Notes: generated by a model from the sequence alone, not told the origin. A stretch of 64,000 bases of DNA from Sphingobium subterraneum (GCF_014199435.1 NZ_JACIJP010000001.1:62001-126000); one strand, 5' to 3'. Shown: positions 26,829 through 36,086, counted from the stretch's first letter. Program-made: numbers and translations.

Positions 26829-26884
26829 GGCAGCATCCGTTCGCATGACGCGAGGTGGGTCAGAATAAGGCGAGGAGAATTCTC

Positions 26885-27814
26885 ATTTCGAACAAGGTCA
26901 TCATCAGCTGCGCCGTTACCGGCAGCGTCCACACACCGACGATGTCGCCCTATTTGCCGTGCACGCCGGACGAGATCGCGGCCGATGCCATTGGCGCGGC
27001 GGAAGCGGGCGCGTCGATCCTTCACTTGCACGCCCGTGACCCGGAGACAGGACGACCCACTCCTGATCCGGACGTCTTCATGCAATTCCTTCCGCGCATC
27101 AAGCAGAGCACCGATGCGGTGGTCAATATCACGACCGGCGGTAGCCATGTCATGACGATCGACGAGCGGCTGGCTGCACCGCTGCGTGCGTCGCCGGAGC
27201 TGTGCTCACTCAACATGGGTTCGATGAACTTCGGTCTCTATCCGCTGCTCGGGAAGTACAAGGAATTCAAGCACGATTGGGAAGCGCCGTATCTGGAAGC
27301 GTCGCGGGACTCCATTTTCCGCAATACATTTGCGGACATCGAGAAAATCCTCGAGCAGCTCGGCAAAGGCCACGGGACGCGTTTCGAGTTCGAATGCTAT
27401 GATACCGGGCATCTCTACAACCTCGCGCATTTCCTCGACCGCAAGCTCGTCACCCCACCGCTTTTTGTGCAGACCATCTTTGGGATCTTGGGTGGTACCG
27501 GGCCGGATACGGAGAACCTGCTTCACATGAAGAGGCTCGCCGACAGTCTGTTTGGTGATCAGTATCGCTGGTCCGTAATGGCTGCGGGTCGGCATCAGAT
27601 GCCATTCCTGACGATGGGCGCCATTAACGGGGCCAGTGTCCGGGTGGGACTGGAGGACTCCCTCTTTGCAGGTAAGGGGCGTCTCGCCACATCCAGCGCC
27701 GAACAGGTGCGGATCATCCGGTCGATACTGGAGCCGCTGTCGATGGCGATTGCGACCCCTGCCGAAGCCCGCGAGATGTTGGCGCTCAAGGGTGGCGACA
27801 ACGTCGGTTTCTAA
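26885..27814 (+). CDS. BKACE (beta-keto acid cleavage enzyme) family protein
   Basis: The protein of about 309 residues matches the 3-keto-5-aminohexanoate cleavage (Kce/BKACE) family: NKVIISCAVTGSVHTPTMSP, the zinc His pair in ILHLHARDPETGRP, LNMGSMNFG, and the Glu in FEFECYDTGHLYN. BKACEs condense a beta-keto acid with acetyl-CoA to give acetoacetate and a new CoA ester. The start is unusual: GAGGAG lies 7 nt before ATT 26885, which begins the conserved region, while the nearest standard start, GTG 26855, has no good Shine-Dalgarno. The frame supports either. Confidence 0.88.
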   Translation: MSNKVIISCAVTGSVHTPTMSPYLPCTPDEIAADAIGAAEAGASILHLHARDPETGRPTPDPDVFMQFLPRIKQSTDAVVNITTGGSHVMTIDERLAAPLRASPELCSLNMGSMNFGLYPLLGKYKEFKHDWEAPYLEASRDSIFRNTFADIEKILEQLGKGHGTRFEFECYDTGHLYNLAHFLDRKLVTPPLFVQTIFGILGGTGPDTENLLHMKRLADSLFGDQYRWSVMAAGRHQMPFLTMGAINGASVRVGLEDSLFAGKGRLATSSAEQVRIIRSILEPLSMAIATPAEAREMLALKGGDNVGF

Positions 27815-27881
27815 GGGATTACGTGCGATAACGGCTACAAGTGTGCCTGGTCTTGTGCCGCAATATGATATGGAGTGAGTT

Positions 27882-28886
27882 ATGAGTGAGAGCACCAACC
27901 GCCAATGGGTTGTGGCAAAGCGACCGCAAGGGTTGCTGCGTCCCGGTGATCTCTCGCTTGTCGAAGGGGCTGTGCCTGTACCGGCGGACGGAGAGTTCGT
28001 TGTCCGCGTCACCCATCTGGCCTTTGAGCCGACGCAACTCTACTGGATTTCCTTCGACAGCTACCGGCCCGCTATTCCGATTGGCGATGTCGTGGAATCC
28101 TATGCCGCCGGTGAAGTTGTCCATTCCCGTAACGAAAAATTTCCAGTTGGGCTGAAGGTTCAGGGCAGTTTTGGATGGCAGGATTACTGCCTCTTGAAGG
28201 ACGGCGATGATGTTGTTCCCCTGCGCGCGGATTCGGAACTGACCGCGCTCAATGTGCTCGGACTGACCGGTTTGACCGCGTATTTTGGCATGACGGAAAT
28301 TGCGCGGCCGGAAAAAGGTGACGTTGTCGTCGTGTCAGGCGCAGCGGGCGCGACCGGATCGGTGGCCGGACAGATCGCGCGGATACGGGGCGCACGGGTC
28401 ATCGGCATTGCCGGGGGCGAGGAGAAGAGCCGTCTGGTGACCGAAACCGCTGGCTTTGATGCCTGCATCGATTACAAAACGCAGGATGTGGGCGAAGCGC
28501 TTCAGAAGCTCGCGCCCGACGGCGTCAACGTCGTTTTCGAGAATGTCGGCGGAGCGGTGCTGGATGCGGCCCTGGCAAACCTGGCGATTGGCGCGCGGGT
28601 TTGTCTTTGCGGCGGAATTTCCTCTTACGTGCCGGATGAGAACGCTCCGTCTGCTGCCATCAACAATTACATGCAGCTGGGGCTTCGGCGGTCCACCATG
28701 ACCGGTTTTCTCGTATATGATTATCAGGACCGGTTTGCCGAAGCGTTCGCGGCACTCAAAGCATGGCTGGATGATGGCGCAATTATCTCCATCGAGGATG
28801 TGCAGCACGGGCTGGAAAATGCGCCAGAGACGCTGAACAGGATTTATCGCGGGCAGAACGTGGGAAAGCAGTTGCTGGCGCTCTAA
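27882..28886 (+). CDS. NADP-dependent MDR oxidoreductase (CurA/PTGR-like)
   Basis: The 334-residue zinc-free MDR enzyme has the leukotriene B4 12-hydroxydehydrogenase/CurA pattern: NRQWVVAKRPQGLL at the start, LGLTGLTAYFGMTEIARP, VVVSGAAGATGSVAGQIAR and VFENVGGAVLDAAL. This group reduces C=C bonds of alpha,beta-unsaturated carbonyl compounds with NADPH. It follows the BKACE gene by 67 nt with GGAGTGAG before the ATG. It is distinct from the QOR-type MDR at 21596. Confidence 0.9.
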   Translation: MSESTNRQWVVAKRPQGLLRPGDLSLVEGAVPVPADGEFVVRVTHLAFEPTQLYWISFDSYRPAIPIGDVVESYAAGEVVHSRNEKFPVGLKVQGSFGWQDYCLLKDGDDVVPLRADSELTALNVLGLTGLTAYFGMTEIARPEKGDVVVVSGAAGATGSVAGQIARIRGARVIGIAGGEEKSRLVTETAGFDACIDYKTQDVGEALQKLAPDGVNVVFENVGGAVLDAALANLAIGARVCLCGGISSYVPDENAPSAAINNYMQLGLRRSTMTGFLVYDYQDRFAEAFAALKAWLDDGAIISIEDVQHGLENAPETLNRIYRGQNVGKQLLAL

Positions 28887-28988
28887 TCAGACGGGTCGCC
28901 CGGCGCATGGATTACGATAGTCCGGGCATGGGCTAATCCCCATCGAAACGATCGCTTGGTCGCGGTACTGATAGAAGAGGGAAATGGA

Positions 28989-30437
28989 ATGGCGAAAACC
29001 CTGATCAAGAATGCGACGCTGTTGACGATGGACCGCGCCACGAGCGATCTCAAGACCGGTGACATTCTTTTGGTCGACGATCGCATTGCCGAGGTGGCGC
29101 CCCACATTTCCGCTGACGACGCCGAGGTCATCGATGCGACGGGGATGGTGGCAAGCCCCGGATTTGTCGATACGCATCGGCACGTTTGGCAAACCCAGCT
29201 GCGGGGCGTCGCGACGGACTGGAGCCTGTTCCAGTATCTCGCCGAAATTCGGACGATGTATTCGGTCTGTTACGAAGCCGACGATGCCTATCTCGGCAAT
29301 TATGTCGGCGCTCTTGAAATGATCAATGCGGGCATCACGACCGTCGTCGATCATTCCCATCTCCAGATTTCGGCGGACCATTCCGATGGGCTGGTACAAG
29401 GACTGATTGACGCCGGAATACGCGGCATTTTCTGCTACGGCGTGTACCGGAATCCCAAATATAAGCCGGGCGAAACCATCGATTCCGCGGCAATTCTGAT
29501 GGACACGGCTGGTCCCATCGAAGATTTCCAAAAGCAAAATGCGCAACGGGTCCGGGAGACGTTTTTCCCCGCCAATGACTCGCTGCTCCGCTTCGGTATT
29601 GCTTCGAGTGAATTTTTCACCTTCCCGAGCATTGACCCTGTGCTGGAAGAACTCGCCTGGAGCCGCACACTGGAACCGGCCCGCATCACGTTCCATTCCA
29701 CCGTCGTGAGCCATGGGGGTGTCAGCCTCATTACCCAGCTGTCCAAGGCCGGAGCGTTGGGGGATGACCTGTTGCTCTCCCATGGCAACCAGCTGACCGA
29801 CGATGACCTGTTGCTTCTGGCGAGCGAAGGAGGATGGGTGTCGACCACCCCGGAAACCGAGTTGCAGATGGGGCCAGGCTTCCCAATCCTGGAACGGGTG
29901 GCCCAGACAGGCCGCGCCCCGTCACTCGGGATTGACATTGTGTCGGGGTTTTCCGGTGACATGTTCGCGCAAATGCGGCTGATGCTGCAGTCGATGCGGT
30001 ATCTGCACGGCGAACAGGAGAATGCGGGCAGGCACCCCAGCAGCATCGGCCGCAAACTGCCGGGCAGCTTGCGCTATCCTGCCGCAAAGATGCTGGAATA
30101 TGCCACGCTCGGAGGCGCGATCTGCATGGGTCTGGAAGATGAAATCGGCAGCCTTACGCCGGGCAAGAAGGCCGACGTTATCCTTACACGCCTGAATTCC
30201 ATCAATACCGCGCCGGTCCGCGATCCTGTTGCTGCCCTGATGTTCTATGCCAACGCGAACGATATCGATTCCGTGTGGATCGACGGCGTTCCGCGCAAGC
30301 GGGGAGGCCGCTTGCTGGGCGCAGAATGGAGCGGGGTCGAGCGCCGTGTTCAGGCGTCGCGCGATGCGATCGATGAACGGTTCGCGAAAATTGACTCGGA
30401 CGCCATGCGGAAAGCCTGGGCTCCTCTCTGGGGGTGA
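28989..30437 (+). CDS. Amidohydrolase (chlorohydrolase/deaminase type)
   Basis: The 482-residue protein belongs to the AtzA/TrzN/SsnA-like amidohydrolases. After a beta domain it has the metal motif PGFVDTHRHVWQ, the further His candidates in ITFHSTVVSHGG and LLSHGNQLTDDDLLLL, an Asp in the GIDIVSGFSGDMF segment, and a C-terminal beta return (GSLTPGKKADVILTRL). It hydrolyses C-N or C-X bonds, often on heterocycles; the substrate is unknown. ATG 28989 was chosen over upstream in-frame starts since it begins the conserved domain and follows AGAGGGAAA. Confidence 0.9.
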   Translation: MAKTLIKNATLLTMDRATSDLKTGDILLVDDRIAEVAPHISADDAEVIDATGMVASPGFVDTHRHVWQTQLRGVATDWSLFQYLAEIRTMYSVCYEADDAYLGNYVGALEMINAGITTVVDHSHLQISADHSDGLVQGLIDAGIRGIFCYGVYRNPKYKPGETIDSAAILMDTAGPIEDFQKQNAQRVRETFFPANDSLLRFGIASSEFFTFPSIDPVLEELAWSRTLEPARITFHSTVVSHGGVSLITQLSKAGALGDDLLLSHGNQLTDDDLLLLASEGGWVSTTPETELQMGPGFPILERVAQTGRAPSLGIDIVSGFSGDMFAQMRLMLQSMRYLHGEQENAGRHPSSIGRKLPGSLRYPAAKMLEYATLGGAICMGLEDEIGSLTPGKKADVILTRLNSINTAPVRDPVAALMFYANANDIDSVWIDGVPRKRGGRLLGAEWSGVERRVQASRDAIDERFAKIDSDAMRKAWAPLWG

Positions 30438-30477
30438 TGGCAGCGTCGGGCTGTTGTTTGAAGATCGGAGGAATGCC

Positions 30478-31212
30478 GTGCAAGATCTTCCTGTAAGACG
30501 CGCGCTGGTTACCGGCGGTTCGCGGGGCATCGGTGCGGCCATTGCCCGGCGCCTCGCGCGCGACGGGTGCACCGTCACCATCACCTATCACAGCAACTCC
30601 TCCGCTGCTGACGAACTGGTCGCGGATATCGCGTCAACAGGGGGCGTGGCCTATGCCTTGCAGGCCGATACGGCTAATCTCCATGCGTCCATGGCGTCGG
30701 TCGATCAGGCGGCGGAGCTGATGGGCGGGCTGGACATACTGGTGTGCAATGCCGGGGTCAGCGTCGCCGCACCGTTTCTTGAAACTGGGCCAGACATGTA
30801 CGACGCCTTGTTCGACATCACTCGCGGGACGTTCTTTGCTATGCAGCGCGCGGGTCAGATAATCGCCGATCATGGCCGGATCGTTGCGATTTCGACGCTT
30901 GGTACCCGCCGTGTGTCGTCCTCGCCCGCCTATTGCGCGAGCAAGACGGCGATCGAGCAGTTCTGCAAGGGGCTCGCTTATGAAGTTGCACCCAGAGGTA
31001 TCACGGTGAACGCGGTCCTCCCCGGTTTTACCGAAACCGACATGCTGGCAAGCCTCCCGGCCGATTTCAAAGCAACAATGGTCGGCATGACCGCCATGGG
31101 CCGCTTGGGCAAATCTGACGAGATCGCAGCGCTGGTTGCCTTCCTGGTCAGTTCTGATGGCGGTTGGGTGACCGCGGAAACCATCAGCGCAAATGGCGGA
31201 GTTAAACCGTAA
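30478..31212 (+). CDS. SDR family oxidoreductase (FabG-like)
   Basis: The 244-residue short-chain dehydrogenase has ALVTGGSRGIGAAIARRLA (cofactor site), LVCNAGVS, the catalytic Ser in IVAISTLG, YCASK for the Tyr/Lys pair, and the C-terminal TAETISANGG. The likely reaction is NAD(P)-dependent oxidation of an alcohol or reduction of a ketone. The start is GTG 30478, supported by GGAGGA 6 nt upstream; the long upstream open frame overlaps the amidohydrolase and is a shadow. It starts 41 nt after that gene, so it is in the same unit. Confidence 0.92.
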   Translation: MQDLPVRRALVTGGSRGIGAAIARRLARDGCTVTITYHSNSSAADELVADIASTGGVAYALQADTANLHASMASVDQAAELMGGLDILVCNAGVSVAAPFLETGPDMYDALFDITRGTFFAMQRAGQIIADHGRIVAISTLGTRRVSSSPAYCASKTAIEQFCKGLAYEVAPRGITVNAVLPGFTETDMLASLPADFKATMVGMTAMGRLGKSDEIAALVAFLVSSDGGWVTAETISANGGVKP

Positions 31213-31300
31213 GGCGCTCCCTTAAGCCCGAGATGAGCGGATATTGGCGCCCGTGCCGCCGAAAGCATAATCCAACCCCAACCCGGGGATCAGGGCACTC

Positions 31301-31317
31301 TTGACACTCGGTCGATC
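31301..31317 (+). promoter_or_regulatory. Operator-like half-site before the dienelactone hydrolase gene
   Basis: TTGACACTCGGTCGATC matches the first 17 nt of the operator-promoters at 18852 and 23339 with a single change from the first copy. The right half is not conserved; instead CGATCT and AGATCG flank a short stem to the right. It lies 171 nt before the ATG, in a 275-bp gap that otherwise holds nothing recognisable. Confidence 0.5.
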
Positions 31318-31487
31318 TTGGCTAGGCCAGATCGGAATTGACGCAACCGTTCGAGGAGAAATTCCCTGAATGTCGGCCGTTCAGGCCAGTTGTGAGGCAA
31401 CACCCTGTCGGCATAAGCGCGACTGCGCGAGGACGCTGGGCGAGCATCATGCGGACGGTCGTCACGCGAGGAGCTAGGAGACACATT

Positions 31488-32204
31488 ATGCCATTGGAAC
31501 GCCATATCGTTGTTCATGACGGTCCCGGTGGGCCGTTCGAGTCCACAGCCGTTTATGATCCGGCGGCCGGAACGCAGCCCGGCATACTGCTGTTTCCGAA
31601 TTTCATGGGCGCTAAGGAATGGGATTTCGCCAAGGCGGAGCAGTTGGCTGCGCTCGGGTACAAGGTGCTCGTCGTCGATTATTATGGCCAGGGCAAGCGC
31701 GGGACGTCGATGGAGACGGCGGGTGCTCTAATGAACGAGCTGGTCGCGGACCGGGCGGTCATGCGCGACCGTTTGCTCGAGGCGCTGTCCGAACTGCGCA
31801 AACTGCCGGGGGTTGATCCCGCGCGCTGCGGCGCGATCGGCTTCTGCCTGGGCGGAAAATGTGTGCTCGATCTAGCACGCGGAGGCGCTGATATCGTTGC
31901 GGGCGTCAGCTTCCACGGGGTTTATGACGCGCCGCCCTTTCCCAATGCGCCTATCAAGAGCAAGCTGTTGATCTTGCACGGCTGGAACGATCCCCTGTGC
32001 CCGCCGGATGCAACGGTCGCCCTCGGCCATGAACTGACGCAGGCGGGCGTGGACTGGCAGCTCATTGCTTACAGCAAGACGGGGCACGCCTTCACCAACG
32101 ATCCCATGCCGATCGATGCGGAGGAAACTTTCGGCTTCCAGCCCGACACAAATCGGCGGAGCTGGAAAGCGATGGTCGATTTTTTCGCGGAGGTCTTCGC
32201 TTAG
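31488..32204 (+). CDS. Dienelactone hydrolase family protein
   Basis: The 238-residue alpha/beta hydrolase has the DLH triad: Cys in IGFCLGGKCVLDLA, Asp in ILHGWNDPLCPP and His in SKTGHAFTND. Dienelactone hydrolases open lactones of ring-cleavage pathways; related enzymes act on other esters. ATG 31488 was chosen because AGGAG lies 7 nt upstream; the frame is open to a TTG at 31338 without family residues. It has its own operator-like promoter and ends the island, convergent with the diiron protein gene. Confidence 0.9.
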   Translation: MPLERHIVVHDGPGGPFESTAVYDPAAGTQPGILLFPNFMGAKEWDFAKAEQLAALGYKVLVVDYYGQGKRGTSMETAGALMNELVADRAVMRDRLLEALSELRKLPGVDPARCGAIGFCLGGKCVLDLARGGADIVAGVSFHGVYDAPPFPNAPIKSKLLILHGWNDPLCPPDATVALGHELTQAGVDWQLIAYSKTGHAFTNDPMPIDAEETFGFQPDTNRRSWKAMVDFFAEVFA

Positions 32205-32242
32205 AAGCCCGCCGCACATCGGTACAACGGACCGCTTGCTCT

Positions 32243-33151
32243 TCAGGCCGGGCGGTCCGCCCAGAGATGGGCCCTATACTGCTCGAAGCAGCGCGCCCCG
32301 CACGATAAGCGGATGAGCGCACCTTCGGCTATAGCGGTGGCCCGGCGTGGGTCCTCCTCGACCAGCGGACGCAAGGCCTCGCGGTTCCAGTCCGCGCTGT
32401 GCTTCACATCGAGCACGGCGTGCAGGTCGAAATAGCGTCGCTCCTTTTCCGAGAGACCGATGCGGCGCAGACCCTGGGCGACGAGCGCCGAGCGGCCCGG
32501 TGCGGTCAGTTCGATTACGCCGAGTGCCCCAACCGAATGCCACGCATAGCGGCGCGTTGTCGCAAGGGCCGTCATGGCGTTGGCGAGTGCCAGGCTTTCC
32601 CACACCGTTGTTTCGATCAGCGGGTTTACGCCAAGCATTTCCACCAGCAGATCGAGCATCGGACCATGCATGCCGCGGGCATTGCCACGGCCCATTTCGT
32701 CCCAGTAATTGCGCGCCAGTTCGAGCTTGGCTGACGTCGGCAGCTTGACCTGGGTGTATGCGACCAGATCGTCGAAACCTGCTTCGCCAGCCGCTTCCTG
32801 CTCGAAGAACCAGCGCAGTTGATCACGGTCGGCTTCCTCGGCAAGCCATGGGAAGAGGTCGTCGCCCTGACCGGGGCCGACTTCCTTGAGATCTTCGAAC
32901 CAAGCGATGAGGCCATCGGCGTCGGTCGGAGCATCGGCTGCCTGATCGGCGATGTCGCGTCGCAACTCCTCGATAAATCCGCCCTCCAGCCGAAGCATGC
33001 GCTGATCCCGGTCAAGGGTCTTCTGCCACTCCGCCGTTGGAAACTGGGGAGACAGCCGTTCCTTGTTCCAATGGGCAAGGCCGCGCTGAAAACTGTCAGT
33101 AAAGAACTGCGATCGTCGGAGCGACGGATCGATGTTAAATTGGGTCGCCAT
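32243..33151 (-). CDS. Iron-containing redox enzyme family (heme-oxygenase-like diiron) protein
   Basis: The 302-residue protein fits the PF14518-type heme-oxygenase-like fold. It is mainly helical, with candidate metal ligands in RWFFEQEAAGE, ARGMHGPMLDLL and the pair YFDLHAVLDVKHSADW near the C-terminus. Members are diiron oxidases or oxygenases with diverse substrates, so no reaction is proposed. The ATG at 33151 is preceded by AGGA. It lies 190 nt downstream of the iron operon on the same strand and might read through from it or use its own promoter in that gap. Confidence 0.8.
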   Translation of the reverse strand: MATQFNIDPSLRRSQFFTDSFQRGLAHWNKERLSPQFPTAEWQKTLDRDQRMLRLEGGFIEELRRDIADQAADAPTDADGLIAWFEDLKEVGPGQGDDLFPWLAEEADRDQLRWFFEQEAAGEAGFDDLVAYTQVKLPTSAKLELARNYWDEMGRGNARGMHGPMLDLLVEMLGVNPLIETTVWESLALANAMTALATTRRYAWHSVGALGVIELTAPGRSALVAQGLRRIGLSEKERRYFDLHAVLDVKHSADWNREALRPLVEEDPRRATAIAEGALIRLSCGARCFEQYRAHLWADRPA

Positions 33152-33341
33152 GGTCCTGCCTTGTCGTCATTCCGGGTTGTAAACAGAACGGCGGGAGGGG
33201 CGGGCATGTTCCTCTCCTAGGCAGGATCATGCCAAAGCTGCGGTGGACCGAGCATCGGCGACACCCGACGGCAAACGATCATAACAAAGGGGGGCGGGAC
33301 GCTATGCGACGCATTTCCGCAAAGAACGGGGCCCGCCTCGT

Positions 33342-33668
33342 TCAGTTGGTAAAGCCGGGCGCGCGGTAGATTTCACGTCCGCGACGCAGCACCAGCAACT
33401 TCTGGAGTGTGACGGGATGGAAGAACGCCTCGACCGCCTGGCCATTTTCTGTGCGGGCGTAGACCTCGTAACAATCTCCCTCGATCTGCGCCTTTTGCAC
33501 GGTCCAGCCTTCGAGCCACGCCTGCTTCTTGAGCGCTGACATCGGCTTCCAGTTCTGCTGCGGTCCGGAGTTGCAGCGCACGTCGCCATCGGCCCGCGCG
33601 GGGGTGGAGAGAAATAGAGCGGGTGCGGCGAGGAGAACAGCGAGGAAGGGTGTATTATACTGTTTCAT
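33342..33668 (-). CDS. PepSY-domain periplasmic protein
   Basis: The 108-residue protein has a Sec signal peptide (about residues 1-26, ending STPARADG) and a single PepSY-like domain with WTVQKAQIEGDCYEVYARTENG and EAFFHPVTLQKLLVLRRG. It is predicted periplasmic. It starts within the stop of the ferric-reductase-like gene (4-nt overlap) with AAGGAG upstream, so the two are coupled, and small PepSY proteins beside such membrane proteins are a known pairing. Its role may be redox or metal-related; this is inference. Confidence 0.82.
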   Translation of the reverse strand: MKQYNTPFLAVLLAAPALFLSTPARADGDVRCNSGPQQNWKPMSALKKQAWLEGWTVQKAQIEGDCYEVYARTENGQAVEAFFHPVTLQKLLVLRRGREIYRAPGFTN

Positions 33669-34264
33669 GTGGGTCTCCTTTGATGGGACGGCAGGCGACG
33701 CACGGCGCGCAGCAGCCAGACGAGGATAAGCGGCGCAGCATGAAGGGCGGCTTTCTGCCAATTCCAGTCGAGCAGCAGCCAGTGAAGAAACGATGCGGCC
33801 GCAGCGGCATAGACAACGCGCTGTATTGTCTTCCAGCGGCGTCGCAGGATGCGCATGGCCCGGTCCGTGCTGGTCGCGGCGGCGGGGACGAACAACGCCA
33901 GCGCCAGCCAGCCCGTCCAGATACCCGGCAGCTCGAGCTCTTCAAGGATGGCGGAAAGCGCATTCATGTCGATGGCGTAGAAGGCAAGGTGGAGTAGCGC
34001 GTACAGGAAGGCGGCGACGCCCAGATTGCGTCGGACCGCTAGCCACGCCCGCAGGAATCGACCGGCGCCGATGCACTCCGCCAGCGGGCCGGGGAGAAGC
34101 GCGAGCACCATCAGGCGTACGGCCATTTCGCCGCTTGGTTCGAGCAAGTCCATCAGGATTACGCGTCCGCTGAGCCAGCCCGCAACCATGGCCGCGGCAG
34201 GAACGGCAAGCACGAGCCACAGGAGCAATTTGCCAAGGCCAAGGCGGCTGCGGTCGGCGGTCAC
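33665..34264 (-). CDS. Ferric reductase-like transmembrane protein (MsrQ-like)
   Basis: The 199-residue protein has about six membrane helices and lacks the FAD/NAD domain of full ferric reductases. AAFLYALLHLAFYAIDM carries a heme-ligand-type His on one helix, and WKTIQRVVYAAAAASFLHW carries another on a later helix, the pattern of the ferric-reductase/MsrQ heme-b group. The start is GTG 34264, 10 nt after piuC. In this operon it may pass electrons across the membrane to reduce released Fe(III). Confidence 0.82.
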   Translation of the reverse strand: MTADRSRLGLGKLLLWLVLAVPAAAMVAGWLSGRVILMDLLEPSGEMAVRLMVLALLPGPLAECIGAGRFLRAWLAVRRNLGVAAFLYALLHLAFYAIDMNALSAILEELELPGIWTGWLALALFVPAAATSTDRAMRILRRRWKTIQRVVYAAAAASFLHWLLLDWNWQKAALHAAPLILVWLLRAVRRLPSHQRRPT

Positions 34265-34274
34265 GGGCCGACGC

Positions 34275-34958
34275 CTAAACCTGCGCCCAGCGGCGCAGCA
34301 GATTGTGATAGATGTGGGTGAGCCGCTCTATCTCCGGATGGGAGGCAGAGGCGCCTGCCGACAAACTCTGGATCGACTGGTCGAGGTCGAACAACAACGC
34401 GCGCGCGGCTTCGTCCGGAACGGCGCTTTGTATCCAGAAGAACGAGGCGATCCGCTGCCCGCGCGTGACGGGATTGACGCGGTGCAGGCTGCTGGACGGG
34501 TAGAGAACCATGTCCCCGGCGGCGAGTTTTACTTCCTGCGCGCCGAACGCGCCCTCGATGAGGAGTTCGCCTCCGTCATAATCCGCCGGGTCGGACAGGA
34601 ACAGGGTTGCCGAGAGATCGGTGCGCAGCGTCAGGTCGGCAGCCGCCACGCGCATGATCGCGGAATCGACATGCGTGCCGTAATGGCCGCCATCCTGATA
34701 CAGGTTGAACTTGGGGGGATAGATTTTTTCGGGGAGGGCCGCCGACAGGAACAGGGCGTTCGTGCCCAACCGGTGCAGGATCCGGTTGCCGAGCGCCACG
34801 GCCAGTGGATCGTCTTCGGCCAATTGCCGATTCTGTTTCACAGTAAAGGACCGGGTGCCCGCCGTGACCGCACCGTCGATCCAGCTGGCCTGATCGAGTT
34901 GTTCGCGGAACCGGGCAACTTCGCCTTCATCGAGCAGGTTATCGATGACGATCAGCAT
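34275..34958 (-). CDS. piuC: Fe(II)/2-oxoglutarate-dependent dioxygenase PiuC (YbiX)
   Basis: The 227-residue protein has the PKHD-type hydroxylase iron site: H and D in [11 protein letters not shown], the distal His in [15 protein letters not shown], and the Arg that binds 2-oxoglutarate in the same motif. PiuC/YbiX genes are usually iron-regulated and next to Fiu/PiuA catecholate receptors, as here. The substrate is not known. Its ATG overlaps the end of the upstream FMN oxidase gene by 7 nt. Confidence 0.94.
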   Translation of the reverse strand: MLIVIDNLLDEGEVARFREQLDQASWIDGAVTAGTRSFTVKQNRQLAEDDPLAVALGNRILHRLGTNALFLSAALPEKIYPPKFNLYQDGGHYGTHVDSAIMRVAAADLTLRTDLSATLFLSDPADYDGGELLIEGAFGAQEVKLAAGDMVLYPSSSLHRVNPVTRGQRIASFFWIQSAVPDEAARALLFDLDQSIQSLSAGASASHPEIERLTHIYHNLLRRWAQV

Positions 34959-36067
34959 GACGAGCCTCCCGGATAATCGGTTTCGACCAGGGTCGAGCGC
35001 GTGATGTCCGCGATTGTTGGTGTGCCCGCAAGCGCCATGACCAGCTCCAGCTCCTCGCGCAGCAGCTTGAGCATGTGCGCAACGCCGAGGCTGCCTGCGA
35101 CGGCCAGAGCATGAAGCTGTGGGCGCCCGATCAGGACCGCGTTTGCTCCAAGCGCGATCGCCTTGAACACATCGCTGCCGGTGCGCACGCCGCCATCGAA
35201 CAGGATCACGGCGTCCGGGCCGAGCTCGCTGCGGACGGCGGGGAGCATGGTGAGCGGGGCGGGCGCGCTGTCCAGCGCGCGTCCGCCGTGGTTCGATACC
35301 ACGATCCCATCATAACCCATGGCGAGCAGTTCTGCGGCATCCCCCGGATGGCTGATCCCCTTGGCGATCAGCGGCAGCGCCGTGGCGTCACGCAGCCACT
35401 CCAGATCGGTGCGGGTCGGTGCCTGCGCCATCATCGCCTGAAACAGCGCGCGGCCGTGCGCCGATAGGGCGACGGGCGGTGGTGGTCCATTCTCCCTCAG
35501 ATGCACTGCGTCAATGTGGGGCGGGAGAACAAACCCTGCCTTGTGCGCGGCGTGGCTGGCGGGTTGAACCGGCGTATCCAGAGTCACGACGATGGCCTGG
35601 CATCCGGCCGTTTCGGCACGGCGAAGCAGGTGCAGCGTATCGTCCCGATGCGGCTGCATATAGAGCTGAAACCAGAGCGGTCCAGCAGCGGCAGCGGCGA
35701 TTTCCTCAATAGCCACCGAGGCCATCGTGCTGACCACCATCAGCGTGTCCAGTGCGCCCCGCGCGGTGGCGACTTCCCCCTGATCGTGGACGAGCCGGTG
35801 ATAGCCGACCGGGGCCAGCGCGATCGGGTGGGCAAGATCCAGCCCCGCCAGGTGGCTCCGGGTCGTGCCGTGTTTCATGTCCACCAGCACGCGGTTGTAG
35901 ATGGCGTGGCGACTGAAGGCCGTCTCATTGGCCTTCAGCGCCTGCAGCTGTCCGCTGCCACCTTGCAGCCATTCCCATGTTGCGGGCTCGATGAATTGCC
36001 GGCTCAACCGGGCGTAGTCGTCCAGCGAGATCATATCCGGCGGCAGCGAGTCCAGATGGGGTTTCAT
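34952..36067 (-). CDS. FMN-dependent alpha-hydroxy-acid oxidase family protein
   Basis: The 371-residue TIM-barrel flavoprotein has the lactate/glycolate oxidase pattern: [21 protein letters not shown] at the start, [37 protein letters not shown] with the catalytic His, and [18 protein letters not shown] for FMN phosphate. It oxidises an alpha-hydroxy acid to a keto acid. Its place between a Fiu-like receptor and piuC in an iron operon suggests a substrate linked to siderophore or carboxylate-bound iron, but this is inference. Confidence 0.9.
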   Translation of the reverse strand: MKPHLDSLPPDMISLDDYARLSRQFIEPATWEWLQGGSGQLQALKANETAFSRHAIYNRVLVDMKHGTTRSHLAGLDLAHPIALAPVGYHRLVHDQGEVATARGALDTLMVVSTMASVAIEEIAAAAAGPLWFQLYMQPHRDDTLHLLRRAETAGCQAIVVTLDTPVQPASHAAHKAGFVLPPHIDAVHLRENGPPPPVALSAHGRALFQAMMAQAPTRTDLEWLRDATALPLIAKGISHPGDAAELLAMGYDGIVVSNHGGRALDSAPAPLTMLPAVRSELGPDAVILFDGGVRTGSDVFKAIALGANAVLIGRPQLHALAVAGSLGVAHMLKLLREELELVMALAGTPTIADITRSTLVETDYPGGSSC

Positions 36068-36086
36068 GGCTTCCCGGAGGTTGCGG

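Noticed and set aside
32626..33207. Minus-strand frame with a strong AGGAGAGG before ATG 33207, shifted relative to the diiron protein gene
   Set aside because: The translation beyond the start is Ser/Arg-rich shadow of the real gene. The site is noted as a possible chance ribosome-binding site, not a gene.
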